A stretch of DNA of 64,000 bases from Limnomonas spitsbergensis. Taxonomy: Eukaryota; Chlorophyta; Chlorophyceae; Chlamydomonadales. The number at the start of each line of letters is the position of its first letter. Position 1 is the first letter of the stretch. Made by a program: the position numbers and the translations under genes. Under the pieces are notes generated by a model, which saw only the letters and a program-made list of their open reading frames with translations, was not told where the DNA came from and did not search any database. The DNA is taken from NCBI GenBank assembly GCA_037349105.1, contig JAYJMM010000042.1, forward strand, positions 1,591,501-1,655,500, given 5' to 3'. Shown here in pieces: positions 25,601 to 37,600 of the stretch.

Positions 25601-28600
25601 GGGGGTGAAAGGCTTGGAGGAGGGGGAGGGCTAGGGAGCGGGGGGGACGGAGGAAATGGTGGGGGTGAAGGGCTTGGTGGAGGGGGAGGGCTAGGGAGCG
25701 GGGGAGACGGAGGAAATGGTGGGGGTGAAGGGCTTGGAGGGGGGGGAGGGCTAGGGAGCGGGGGAGACGGAGGAAAAGGGGGAGGAGGAACAGGTGGGGC
25801 GCTTGGAGGGGGTGAAGGAGGTGGAGGGGGGGGGAGGGGGGGGAGGAGGGGGAGGGCTAGGGAGCGGGGGAGACGGAGGAAATGGTGGGGGTGAAGGGCT
25901 TGGAGGAGGGGGAGGGCTAGGGAGCGGGGGACACGGAGGAAATGGTGGGGGTGAAAGGCTTGGAGGAGGGGGAGGGCTAGGGAGCGGGGGGGACGGAGGA
26001 AATGGTGGGGGTGAAGGGCTTGGTGGAGGGGGAGGGCTAGGGAGCGGGGGAGACGGAGGAAATGGTGGGGGTGAAAGGCTTGGAGGAGGGGGAGGGCTAG
26101 GGAGCGGGGGGGACGGAGGAAATGGTGGGGGTGAAGGGCTTGGAGGAGGGAGAGGGCTGGGGAGCGGGGGAGACGGAGGAAATGGTGGGGGTGAAAGGCT
26201 TGGAGGAGGGGGAGGGCTAGGGAGCGGGGGGGACGGAGGAAATGGTGGGGATGAAGGGCTTGGTGGAGGGGGAGGGCTAGGGAGCGGGGGAGACGGAGGA
26301 AATGGTGGGGGTGAAGGGCTTGGAGGGGGAGGAGGGCTAGGGAGCGGGGGAGACGGAGGAAAAGGGGGAGGAGGAACAGGTGGGGCGCTTGGAGGGGGTG
26401 AAGGAGGTGGAGGGGGGGGAGGGGGGGGAGGGGGGGGAGGGCTAGGGAGCGGGGGAGACGGAGGAAATGGTGGGGGTGAAGGGCTTGGAGGAGGGGGAGG
26501 GCTAGGGTGCGTGGGAGACGGAGGAAATGGTGGGGGTGAAGGGCTTGGTGGAGGGGGAGGGCTAGGGAGCGGGGGAGACGGAGGAAATGGTGGGGGTGAA
26601 GGGCTTGAAGGAGGGGGAGGGCTAGGGAGCGGGGGAGACGGAGGAAATGGTGGGGGTGAAGGGCTTGGAGGAGGGGGAGGGCTAGGGGGTGGGGGAGACG
26701 GAGGAAATGGTGGGGGTGAAGGGCTTGGAGGAGGGGGAGGGCTAGGGGGTGGGGGAGACGGAGGAAATGGTGGGGGTGAAGGGCTTGGAGGAGGGAGAGG
26801 GCTGGGGAGCGGGGGAGACGGAGGAAATGGTGGGGGTGAAAGGCTTGGTGGAGGGGGAGGGCTAGGGAGCGGGGGGGACGGAGGAAATGGTGGGGGTGAA
26901 GGGCTTGGTGGAGGGGGAGGGCTAGGGAGCGGGGGAGACGGAGGAAATGGTGGGGGTGAAGGGCTTGGAGGGGGGGGAGGGCTAGGGAGCGGGGGAGACG
27001 GAGGAAAAGGGGGAGGAGGAACAGGTGGGGCGCTTGGAGGGGGTGAAGGAGGTGGAGGGGGGGGAGGGGGGGGAGGGGGGGGAGGGCTAGGGAGCGGGGG
27101 AGACGGAGGAAATGGTGGGGGTGAAGGGCTTGGAGGAGGGGGAGGGCTAGGGTGCGGGGGAGACGGAGGAAATGGTGGGGGTGAAGGGCTTGGTGGAGGG
27201 GGAGGGCTAGGGAGCGGGGGAGACGGAGGAAATGGTGGGGGTGAAGGGCTTGAAGGAGGGGGAGGGCTAGGGAGCGGGGGAGACGGAGGAAATGGTGGGG
27301 GTGAAGGGCTTGGAGGAGGGGGAGGGCTAGGGGGTGGGGGAGACGGAGGAAATGGTGGGGGTGAAGGGCTTGGAGGAGGGGGAGGGCTAGGGGGTGGGGG
27401 AGACGGAGGAAATGGTGGGGGTGAAAGGCTTGGAGGAGGGAGAGGGCTGGGGAGCGGGGGAGACGGAGGAAATGGTGGGGGTGAAAGGCTTGGAGGAGGG
27501 GGAGGGCTAGGGAGCGGGAGGGACGGAGGAAATGGTGGGGGTGAAGGGCTTGGTGGAGGGGGAGGGCTAGGGAGCGGGGGAGACGGAGGAAATGGTGGGG
27601 GTGAAGGGCTTGGAGGGGGGGGAGGGCTAGGGAGCGGGGGAGACGGAGGAAAAGGGGGAGGAGGAACAGGTGGGGCGCTTGGAGGGGGTGAAGGAGGTGG
27701 AGGGGGGGGAGGGGGGGGAGGGGGGGGAGGGCTAGGGAGCGGGGGAGACGGAGGAAATGGTGGGGGTGAAGGGCTTGGAGGAGGGGGAGGGCTAGGGTGC
27801 GGGGGAGACGGAGGAAATGGTGGGGGTGAAGGGCTTGGTGGAGGGGGAGGGCTAGGGAGCGGGGGAGACGGAGGAAATGGTGGGGGTGAAGGGCTTGGAG
27901 GAGGGGGAGGGCTAGGGAGCGGGGGAGACGGAGGAAATGGTGGGGGTGAAGGGCTTGGAGGAGGGAGAGGGCTGGGGAGCGGGGGAGACGGAGGAAATGG
28001 TGGGGGTGAAGGGCTTGGAGGAGGAGGAGGGCTAGGGAGCGGGGGAGACGGAGGAAATGGTGGGGGTGAAGGGCTTGGTGGAGGGGGAGGGCTAGGGAGC
28101 GGGGGAGACGGAGGAAATGGTGGGGGTGAAAGGCTTGGAGGAGGGAGAGGGCTGGGGAGCGGGGGAGACGGAGGAAATGGTGGGGGTGAAAGGCTTGGAG
28201 GAGGGGGAGGGCTAGGGAGCGGGAGGGACGGAGGAAATGGTGGGGGTGAAGGGCTTGGTGGAGGGGGAGGGCTAGGGAGCGGGGGAGACGGAGGAAATGG
28301 TGGGGGTGAAGGGCTTGGAGGGGGGGGAGGGCTAGGGAGCGGGGGAGACGGAGGAAAAGGGGGAGGAGGAACAGGTGGGGCGCTTGGAGGGGGTGAAGGA
28401 GGTGGAGGGGGGGGAGGGGGGGGGAGGGGGGGGAGGGCTAGGGAGCGGGGGAGACGGAGGAAATGGTGGGGGTGAAGGGCTTGGAGGAGGGGGAGGGCTA
28501 GGGTGCGGGGGAGACGGAGGAAATGGTGGGGGTGAAGGGCTTGGTGGAGGGGGAGGGCTAGGGAGCGGGGGAGACGGAGGAAATGGTGGGGGTGAAGGGC

Positions 28601-31600
28601 TTGGAGGAGGGGGAGGGCTAGGGGGTGGGGGAGACGGAGGAAATGGTGGGGGTGAAAGGCTTGGAGGAGGGAGAGGGCTGGGGAGCGGGGGAGACGGAGG
28701 AAATGGTGGGGGTGAAAGGCTTGGAGGAGGGGGAGGGCTAGGGAGCGGGAGGGACGGAGGAAATGGTGGGGGTGAAGGGCTTGGTGGAGGGGGAGGGCTA
28801 GGGAGCGGGGGAGACGGAGGAAATGGTGGGGGTGAAGGGCTTGGAGGGGGGGGAGGGCTAGGGAGCGGGGGAGACGGAGGAAAAGGGGGAGGAGGAACAG
28901 GTGGGGCGCTTGGAGGGGGTGAAGGAGGTGGAGGGGGGGGAGGGGGGGGAGGGGGGGGAGGGCTAGGGAGCGGGGGAGACGGAGGAAATGGTGGGGGTGA
29001 AGGGCTTGGAGGAGGGGGAGGGCTAGGGTGCGGGGGAGACGGAGGAAATGGTGGGGGTGAAGGGCTTGGTGGAGGGGGAGGGCTAGGGAGCGGGGGAGAC
29101 GGAGGAAATGGTGGGGGTGAAGGGCTTGGAGGAGGGGGAGGGCTAGGGAGCGGGGGAGACGGAGGAAATGGTGGGGGTGAAGGGCTTGGAGGAGGGAGAG
29201 GGCTGGGGAGCGGGGGAGACGGAGGAAATGGTGGGGGTGAAGGGCTTGGAGGAGGAGGAGGGCTAGGGAGCGGGGGAGACGGAGGAAATGGTGGGGGTGA
29301 AGGGCTTGGTGGAGGGGGAGGGCTAGGGAGCGGGGGAGACGGAGGAAATGGTGGGGGTGAAAGGCTTGGAGGAGGGGGAGGGCTAGGGAGCGGGGGGGAC
29401 GGAGGAAATGGTGGGGGTGAAGGGCTTGGAGGAGGGAGAGGGCTGGGGAGCGGGGGAGACGGAGGAAATGGTGGGGGTGAAAGGCTAGGAGGAGGGGGAG
29501 GGCTAGGGAGCGGGGGGGACGGAGGAAATGGTGGGGGTGAAGGGCTTGGTGGAGGGGGAGGGCTAGGGAGCGGGGGAGACGGAGGAAATGGTGGGGGTGA
29601 AGGGCTTGGAGGGGGGGGAGGGCTAGGGAGCGGGGGAGACGGAGGAAAAGGGGGAGGAGGAACAGGTGGGGCGCTTGGAGGGGGTGAAGGAGGTGGAGGG
29701 GGGGGAGGGGGGGGAGGGCTAGGGAGCGGGGGAGACGGAGGAAATGGTGGGGGTGAAGGGCTTGGAGGAGGGGGAGGGCTAGGGTGCGGGGGAGACAGAG
29801 GAAATGGTGGGGGTGAAGGGCTTGGTGGAGGGGAAGGGCTAGGGAGCGGGGGAGACGGAGGAAATGGTGGGGGTGAAGGGCTTGGAGGAGGGGGAGGGCT
29901 AGGGAGCGGGGGAGACGGAGGAAATGGTGGGGGTGAAGGGCGTGGAGGGGGGGGAGGGCTAGGGAGCGGGGGAGACGGAGGAAATGGTGGGGGTGAAGGG
30001 CTTGGAGGAGGGGGAGGGCTAGGGAGCGGGGGAGACGGAGGAAATGGTGGGGGTGAAGGGCTTGGAGGAGGGGGAGGGCTAGGGAGCGGGGGAGACGGAG
30101 GAAATGGTGGGGGTGAAGGGCTTGGAGGAGGGGGAGGGCTAGGGAGCGGGGGAGACGGAGGAAATGGTGGGGGTGAAGGGCTTGGAGGGGGGGGAGGGCT
30201 AGGGAGCGGGGGAGACGGAGGAAATGGTGGGGGTGAAGGGCTTGGTGGAGGGGGAGGGCTAGGGAGCGGGGGAGACGGAGAAAATGGTGGGGGTGAAGGG
30301 CTTGGAGGAGGGGGAGGGCTAGGGAGCGGGGGAGACGGAGGAAATGGTGGGGGTGAAGGGCTTGGAGGAGGGGGAGGGCTAGGGTGCGGGGGAGACGGAG
30401 GAAATGGTGGGGGTGAAGGGCTTGGTGGAGGGGGAGGGCTAGGGAGCGGGGGAGACGGAGGAAATGGTGGGGGTGAAGGGCTTGGAGGAGGGGGAGGGCT
30501 AGGGAGCGGGGGAGACGGAGGAAATGGTGGGGGTGAAGGGCTTGGAGGAGGGAGAGGGCTGGGGAGCGGGGGAGACGGAGGAAATGGTGGGGGTGAAGGG
30601 CTTGGAGGAGGAGGAGGGCTAGGGAGCGGGGGAGACGGAGGAAATGGTGGGGGTGAAGGGCTTGGTGGAGGGGGAGGGCTAGGGAGCGGGGGAGACGGAG
30701 GAAATGGTGGGGGTGAAAGGCTTGGAGGAGGGGGAGGGCTAGGGAGCGGGGGGGACGGAGGAAATGGTGGGGGTGAAGGGCTTGGAGGAGGGAGAGGGCT
30801 GGGGAGCGGGGGAGACGGAGGAAATGGTGGGGGTGAAAGGCTAGGAGGAGGGGGAGGGCTAGGGAGCGGGGGGGACGGAGGAAATGGTGGGGGTGAAGGG
30901 CTTGGTGGAGGGGGAGGGCTAGGGAGCGGGGGAGACGGAGGAAATGGTGGGGGTGAAGGGCTTGGAGGGGGGGGAGGGCTAGGGAGCGGGGGAGACGGAG
31001 GAAAAGGGGGAGGAGGAACAGGTGGGGCGCTTGGAGGGGGTGAAGGAGGTGGAGGGGGGGGAGGGGGGGGAGGGCTAGGGAGCGGGGGAGACGGAGGAAA
31101 TGGTGGGGGTGAAGGGCTTGGAGGAGGGGGAGGGCTAGGGTGCGGGGGAGACAGAGGAAATGGTGGGGGTGAAGGGCTTGGTGGAGGGGAAGGGCTAGGG
31201 AGCGGGGGAGACGGAGGAAATGGTGGGGGTGAAGGGCTTGGAGGAGGGGGAGGGCTAGGGAGCGGGGGAGACGGAGGAAATGGTGGGGGTGAAGGGCGTG
31301 GAGGGGGGGGAGGGCTAGGGAGCGGGGGAGACGGAGGAAATGGTGGGGGTGAAGGGCTTGGAGGAGGGGGAGGGCTAGGGAGCGGGGGAGACGGAGGAAA
31401 TGGTGGGGGTGAAGGGCTTGGAGGAGGGGGAGGGCTAGGGAGCGGGGGAGACGGAGGAAATGGTGGGGGTGAAGGGCTTGGAGGAGGGGGAGGGCTAGGG
31501 AGCGGGGGAGACGGAGGAAATGGTGGGGGTGAAGGGCTTGGAGGGGGGGGAGGGCTAGGGAGCGGGGGAGACGGAGGAAATGGTGGGGGTGAAGGGCTTG

Positions 31601-34600
31601 GTGGAGGGGGAGGGCTAGGGAGCGGGGGAGACGGAGAAAATGGTGGGGGTGAAGGGCTTGGAGGAGGGGGAGGGCTAGGGAGCGGGGGAGACGGAGGAAT
31701 TGGTAGGGGTGAAGGGCGTGGAGGGGGGGGAGGGCTAGGGAGCGGGGGAGACGGAGGAAATGGTGGGGGTGAAGGGCTTGGTGGAGGGGGAGGGTTAGGG
31801 AGCGGGGGAGACGGAGGAAATGGTGGGGGTGAAGGGCTTGGAGGGGGGGGAGGGCTAGGGAGCGGGGGAGACGGAGGAAATGGTGGGGGTGAAGGGCTTG
31901 GAGGAGGGGGAGGGCTAGGGAGCGGGGGAGACGGAGGAAAAGGGGGAGGAGGAACAGGTGGGGCGCTTGGAGGGGGTGAAGGAGGTGGAGGGGGGGGAGG
32001 GGGGGGAGGGGGGGGAGGGCTAGGGAGCGGGGGAGACGGAGGAAATGGTGGGGGTGAAGGGCTTGGAGGAGGGGGAGGGCTAGGGTGCGGGGGAGACGGA
32101 GGAAATGGTGGGGGTGAAGGGCTTGGTGGAGGGGGAGGGCTAGGGAGCGGGGGAGACGGAGGAAATGGTGGGGGTGAAGGGCTTGGAGGAGGGGGAGGGC
32201 TAGGGAGCGGGGGAGACGGAGGAAATGGTGGGGGTGAAGGGCTTGGAGGAGGGAGAGGGCTGGGGAGCGGGGGAGACGGAGGAAATGGTGGGGGTGAAGG
32301 GCTTGGAGGAGGGGGAGGGCTAGGGAGCGGGGGGGACGGAGGAAATGGTGGGGGTGAAGGGCTTGTTGGAGGGGGAGGGCTAGGGAGCGGGGGAGACGGA
32401 GGAAATGGTGGGGGTGAAAGGCTTGGAGGAGGGGGAGGGCTAGGGAGCGGGGGGGACGGAGGAAATGGTGGGGGTGAAGGGCTTGGAGGAGGGAGAGGGC
32501 TGGGGAGCAGGGGAGACGGAGGAAATGGTGGGGGTGAAAGGCTTGGTGGAGGGGGAGGGCTAGGGAGCGGGGGGGACGGAGGAAATGGTGGGGATGAAGG
32601 GCTTGGTGGAGGGGGAGGGCTAGGGAGCGGGGGAGACGGAGGAAATGGTGGGGGTGAAGGGCTTGGAGGGGGGGGAGGGCTAGGGAGCGGGGGAGACGGA
32701 GGAAAAGGGGGAGGAGGAACAGGTGGGGCGCTTGGAGGGGGTGAAGGAGGTGGAGGGGGGGGAGGGGGGGGAGGGGGGGGAGGGCTAGGGAGCGGGGGAG
32801 ACGGAGGAAATGGTGGGGGTGAAGGGCTTGGAGGAGGGGGAGGGCTAGGGTGCGGGGGAGACGGAGGAAATGGTGGGGGTGAAGGGCTTGGTGGAGGGGG
32901 AGGGCTATGGAGCAGGGGAGACGGAGGAAATGGTGGGGGTGAAGGGCTTGGTGGAGGGGGAGGGTTAGGGAGCGGGGGAGACGGAGGAAATGGTGGGGGT
33001 GAAGGGCTTGGAGGGGGGGGAGGGCTAGGGAGCGGGGGAGACGGAGGAAATGGTGGGGGTGAAGGGCTTGGAGGAGGGGGAGGGCTAGGGAGCGGGGGAG
33101 ACGGAGGAAAAGGGGGAGGAGGAACAGGTGGGGCGCTTGGAGGGGGTGAAGGAGGTGGAGGGGGGGGAGGGGGGGAGGGGGGGGAGGGCTAGGGAGCGGG
33201 GGAGACGGAGGAAATGGTGGGGGTGAAGGGCTTGGAGGAGGGGGAGGGCTAGGGTGCGGGGGAGACGGAGGAAATGGTGGGGGTGAAGGGCTTGGTGGAG
33301 GGGGAGGGCTAGGGAGCGGGGGAGACGGAGGAAATGGTGGGGGTGAAGGGCTTGGAGGAGGGGGAGGGCTAGGGAGCGGGGGAGACGGAGGAAATGGTGG
33401 AAGTGAAAGGCTTGGAGGAGGGAGAGGGCTGGGGAGCGGGGGAGACGGAGGAAATGGTGGGGGTGAAGGGCTTGGAGGAGGGGGAGGGCTAGGGAGCGGG
33501 GGGGACGGAGGAAATGGTGGGGGTGAAGGGCTTGTTGGAGGGGGAGGGCTAGGGAGCGGGGGAGACGGAGGAAATGGTGGGGGTGAAAGGCTTGGAGGAG
33601 GGGGAGGGCTAGGGAGCGGGGGGGACGGAGGAAATGGTGGGGGTGAAGGGCTTGGAGGAGGGAGAGGGCTGGGGAGCAGGGGAGACGGAGGAAATGGTGG
33701 GGGTGAAAGGCTTGGTGGAGGGGGAGGGCTAGGGAGCGGGGGGGACGGAGGAAATGGTGGGGATGAAGGGCTTGGTGGAGGGGGAGGGCTAGGGAGCGGG
33801 GGAGACGGAGGAAATGGTGGGGGTGAAGGGCTTGGAGGGGGGGGAGGGCTAGGGAGCGGGGGAGACGGAGGAAAAGGGGGAGGAGGAACAGGTGGGGCGC
33901 TTGAAGGGGGTGAAGGAGGTGGAGGGGGGGGAGGGGGGGGAGGGGGGGGAGGGCTAGGGAGCGGGGGAGACGGAGGAAATGGTGGGGGTGAAGGGCTTGG
34001 AGGAGGGGGAGGGCTAGGGTGCGGGGGAGACGGAGGAAATGGTGGGGGTGAAGGGCTTGGTGGAGGGGGAGGGCTATGGAGCAGGGGAGACGGAGGAAAT
34101 GGTGGGGGTGAAGGGCTTGGAGGAGGGGGAGGCCTAGGGAGCGGGGGAGACGGAGGAAATGGTGGGGGTGAAGGGCTTTGAGGAGGGGGAGGGCTAGGGA
34201 GCGGGGGAGACGGAGGAAATGGTGGGGGTGAAGGGCTTGGAGGGGGGGGAGGGCTAGGGAGCGGGGGAGACGGAGGAAATGGTGGGGGTGAAGGGCTTGG
34301 AGGAGGGGGAGGGCTAGGGAGCGGGGGAGACGGAGGAAATGGTGGGGGTGAAGGGCTTGGAGGGGGGGGAGGGCTAGGGAGCGGGGGAGACGGAGGAAAA
34401 GGGGGAGGAGGAACAGGTGGGGCGCTTGGAGGGGGTGAAGGAGGGGGAGGGGGGGGAGGGGGGGGAGGGGGGGGTGGGCTAGGGAGCGGGGGAGACGGAG
34501 GAAAAGGGGGAGGAGGAACAGGTGGGGCGCTTGGAGGGGGTGAAGGAGGTGTATGGGGTGAAGGGGGTAGAGGGCTTGGGAGGGGGGGGGACAGGGGATA

Positions 34601-37600
34601 TGAAGGAAGTGGAGCCAGTGGAGGGTTTATTTGAGGAAGAGGAGGATCTGTGAGTGGGGTAGATTCAGGAGGCGGAGGAAGAACAGGGGGCTGGGATGGG
34701 GGTGAGAGTGGGAGGTATGGCAGAGATGGTGTTGGTATTTGGGGAGAGATAGACTCAGGCTGAGAAGGGGGTAGAGATTCAGGCAGGGAGGGAGGGTTGG
34801 GGAGTGGGGGAGATGGTGGATAAATGTCAAATACGAACCCGAGCATGCCATAGCCGTCGCAAGAGGAGCACGTGGCCACTGATGCATTGGTTCTTGCTGC
34901 CCAGTTATCGATGATGGAGATGTTTGTGTAAGGGGAGGTGTCGGTATCCAAGCTGCCTGCTTCGACAGCGTACACCCAGACCTCGCCAGCGGAGGACACG
35001 TAGAATGCGAGCATCGCCATCGCCGTCACGCCGTTGATGTTCTGTACCGCAATCCAACGGCTCTCGTCGGCCGTTCCATCATCGAACGGCAAGGCCTGGC
35101 AGGGTGTCGAGTTGTTGCTGGAATAGCTGTTCGCAACGTATGCGCCACTCATGACGCAACCGAGTGAAGGCTGCAACATAACGACGTTACGCACGTAAGC
35201 CGCCGCTGCCGCCGTCGTCGCCGTTGTCTTGATCCCGGGGTACGGCCCGACGAACGCGTTCGCGTAGTGCCTTGACGTGGAGGCAGAAACAACGAAATCT
35301 GCGCCGTAGACCTGAAGCTCGCAAATGCTCAGGTATGTCTGCGCATCGCTGGACTGCGCCACGGGGCTGTCGTATGCAACGTTCATGACCTACACAAATG
35401 GGCAAGCCTTTCGTTGGAGAAGGTGCACGTGGGGACATATGTGTGGGGCCGGCCACAGTGTGCAGCAGCATTCACGACCTACGAAAATGGGAAAGTCTTT
35501 CAGGGATGAGCAGGTGTCAATGTATGTCTGGAGCTCAAGCTCAGCAACCCAGATATGTCGGGAATTTTTGTTTGAATGGTTAGGTGCTGAAGCATGAACC
35601 CCACTGCTTAGGTATACATATCTCTCAGTGTTCTTTTTTCGTGACTCAGCTACATGTGAGCTTAACTCCGGCCTCTGGCCGGTGACCCCATTTGCGGGCA
35701 TCCATGCTGCTCAAGCAACCAGTCGTAGGCTGGTCCAAGTTTGGTCCCAATTGGGCCTTCGGCGGACGCGGGGAGGTCTGCAGAAGGTGGACTTGTAGCC
35801 GAAAAAAGAGGCACTAGAGGCCCTCTCTTCGCATCACCGGTCTCCACACTGGGCTGTCGTATGCCGCGTCCATGACCTGGCGAGAGTGGGCAGGGTCTAG
35901 GGCTGACTGTAGGACGTTTCCGGTACAATTCAGCTGTATGGCCGGCCTGTGCCACCGCCCTCGCACCGTGCTTGCATACCAGGACGAAGTATTCAAGACT
36001 TGGCAGCTGGGTTTTAAAACGTTTTTAGGGATCTCCTTCATGGGAGACTGTAAAAAAAGTGTGCCTAGAAAAAAAATCGTGGGGATCTTTGGCACCTTTC
36101 CCGGGTTTCTTTTGGTGTATTTACTTTTCTTCAACCTTTCGCTCTTTTTCAGGGTTGTTTTCTTTCGGGTGCGAACAACCATCGGCGTGTCAGTGCGATA
36201 ACGCACGGTATGCAACAACTTTTTCTGCCACCAGCAGGTATCGAACTCGCGACCTCCGCTTGATCAGCATCGTCGGTGCTAGGCTGTAAGCGACTGACAC
36301 CAGTACGGCATTAGTCACGGACGATTGGGTGGGTGGCGGGCGAGAGGTGTCATCGCCGCGCGGCCAAAAAGCTTCACGAATACACATCGCCTTCACCCGA
36401 CGTTGAGCACAATATAACCACATTGCTAATGCGCTGCTTTTGATCGAGGCCGCACTTGCGGCATAACACTGCGTTGCAACCCAGGCCTTGCATGCCGAGC
36501 GTCGCCACTCGTTTCGGTATGTAACATGGGTGGTTGGCCGGCGAGAGATGTCATCGGCCCCCAATTCGCAGCGACTGCAATAACTTTTCGAATACATATC
36601 GCCTACACTCGACGTTGAGTGCATTAGAATCACAATGTCAATGCGCATCTTTTGATCGCCTGCCCGGTGCCTGCTGAGCGTCGTCAGCCGTCCAGGCCGG
36701 CATAGTAGGTTCTGCTGACCGTCTTTTTTTTTTTTTTTTTTTTTTTAGTCACTTTTTTTTTCTAGGCACACTTTTTTTACAGTCTCCCATGAAGGAGATC
36801 CCTAAAAAAAAGACGGTCACCAAACCTACTATGCCGAAGCGACGGCTCACGACGCTCCGCAGGCCAAGCCAGGGGTGGGTTGCGACGTAGTGTTCTGCCG
36901 CAAGCGCGGCCTCGATCAAAAGAAGCGCATTAGCAATGCGATTCTATTGTACCCAACGTCGGCTGTAGGTGACATGAATTCGAAAAGCTTTTTGGCCGCG
37001 CGGCGATGACATTTCTCGCCCGCCACCCACCCAACGTAATCGTCCGTGACTAATGTCGTACTGGTGTCAGTCGCTTACAGCCTAGCACCGACAATACTGA
37101 TCAAGCGGAGGTCGCGAGTTCGTTACCTGCCGGTGGCAGAAAAAGTTGTTGCAGACCGTGCGTTATCGCACTGACACGCCGATGGTTGTTCGCACCCGAA
37201 AGAAAACAACCCTGAAAAAGAGCGAAGGGTTCAGGAAAAGAAAATATACCAAAAGAAACCCGGGAAAGGTGGCAAAGATCCCCACTATTTTTTATTTAAC
37301 TTTTTGGGGTGGGCTGGGTTCACTGTTCAATTAGTGGGTATGGTTAATTTCCCCAGGAGTCAAGACGGAACAGACCAACTTCGCTGACTAGAGCCAACAG
37401 GCCCGAAGCAATTTGCAGCGCGTATGTATTTTTAGTGCACAATATAACGGTACTTATATAATAATTTAAGTACCGGTATCCTATAAAAAGGCCAAGCCTT
37501 TCAAACAAAATGAGGCACGGGAAAGTCTTTATGAAGTGTAGCTCATGTCTTATTTTTTCGATTATTATTCTTGAAGTACGGTATATTGAATTAAGAAAAT

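Noticed and set aside
24119..33192. Plus-strand Gly-rich open frames of 591, 893 and 1,605 codons
   Set aside because: Antisense shadows of the Ser-Pro array; codon pattern and splice phases fit only the minus strand, and frames change at each odd G run.
25751..35386. Single minus-strand frame of 3,211 codons mixing Pro-rich and Leu/His-rich repeats
   Set aside because: The Leu/His-rich part is the same repeat read in a shifted frame after a 7-G run; not a second domain.
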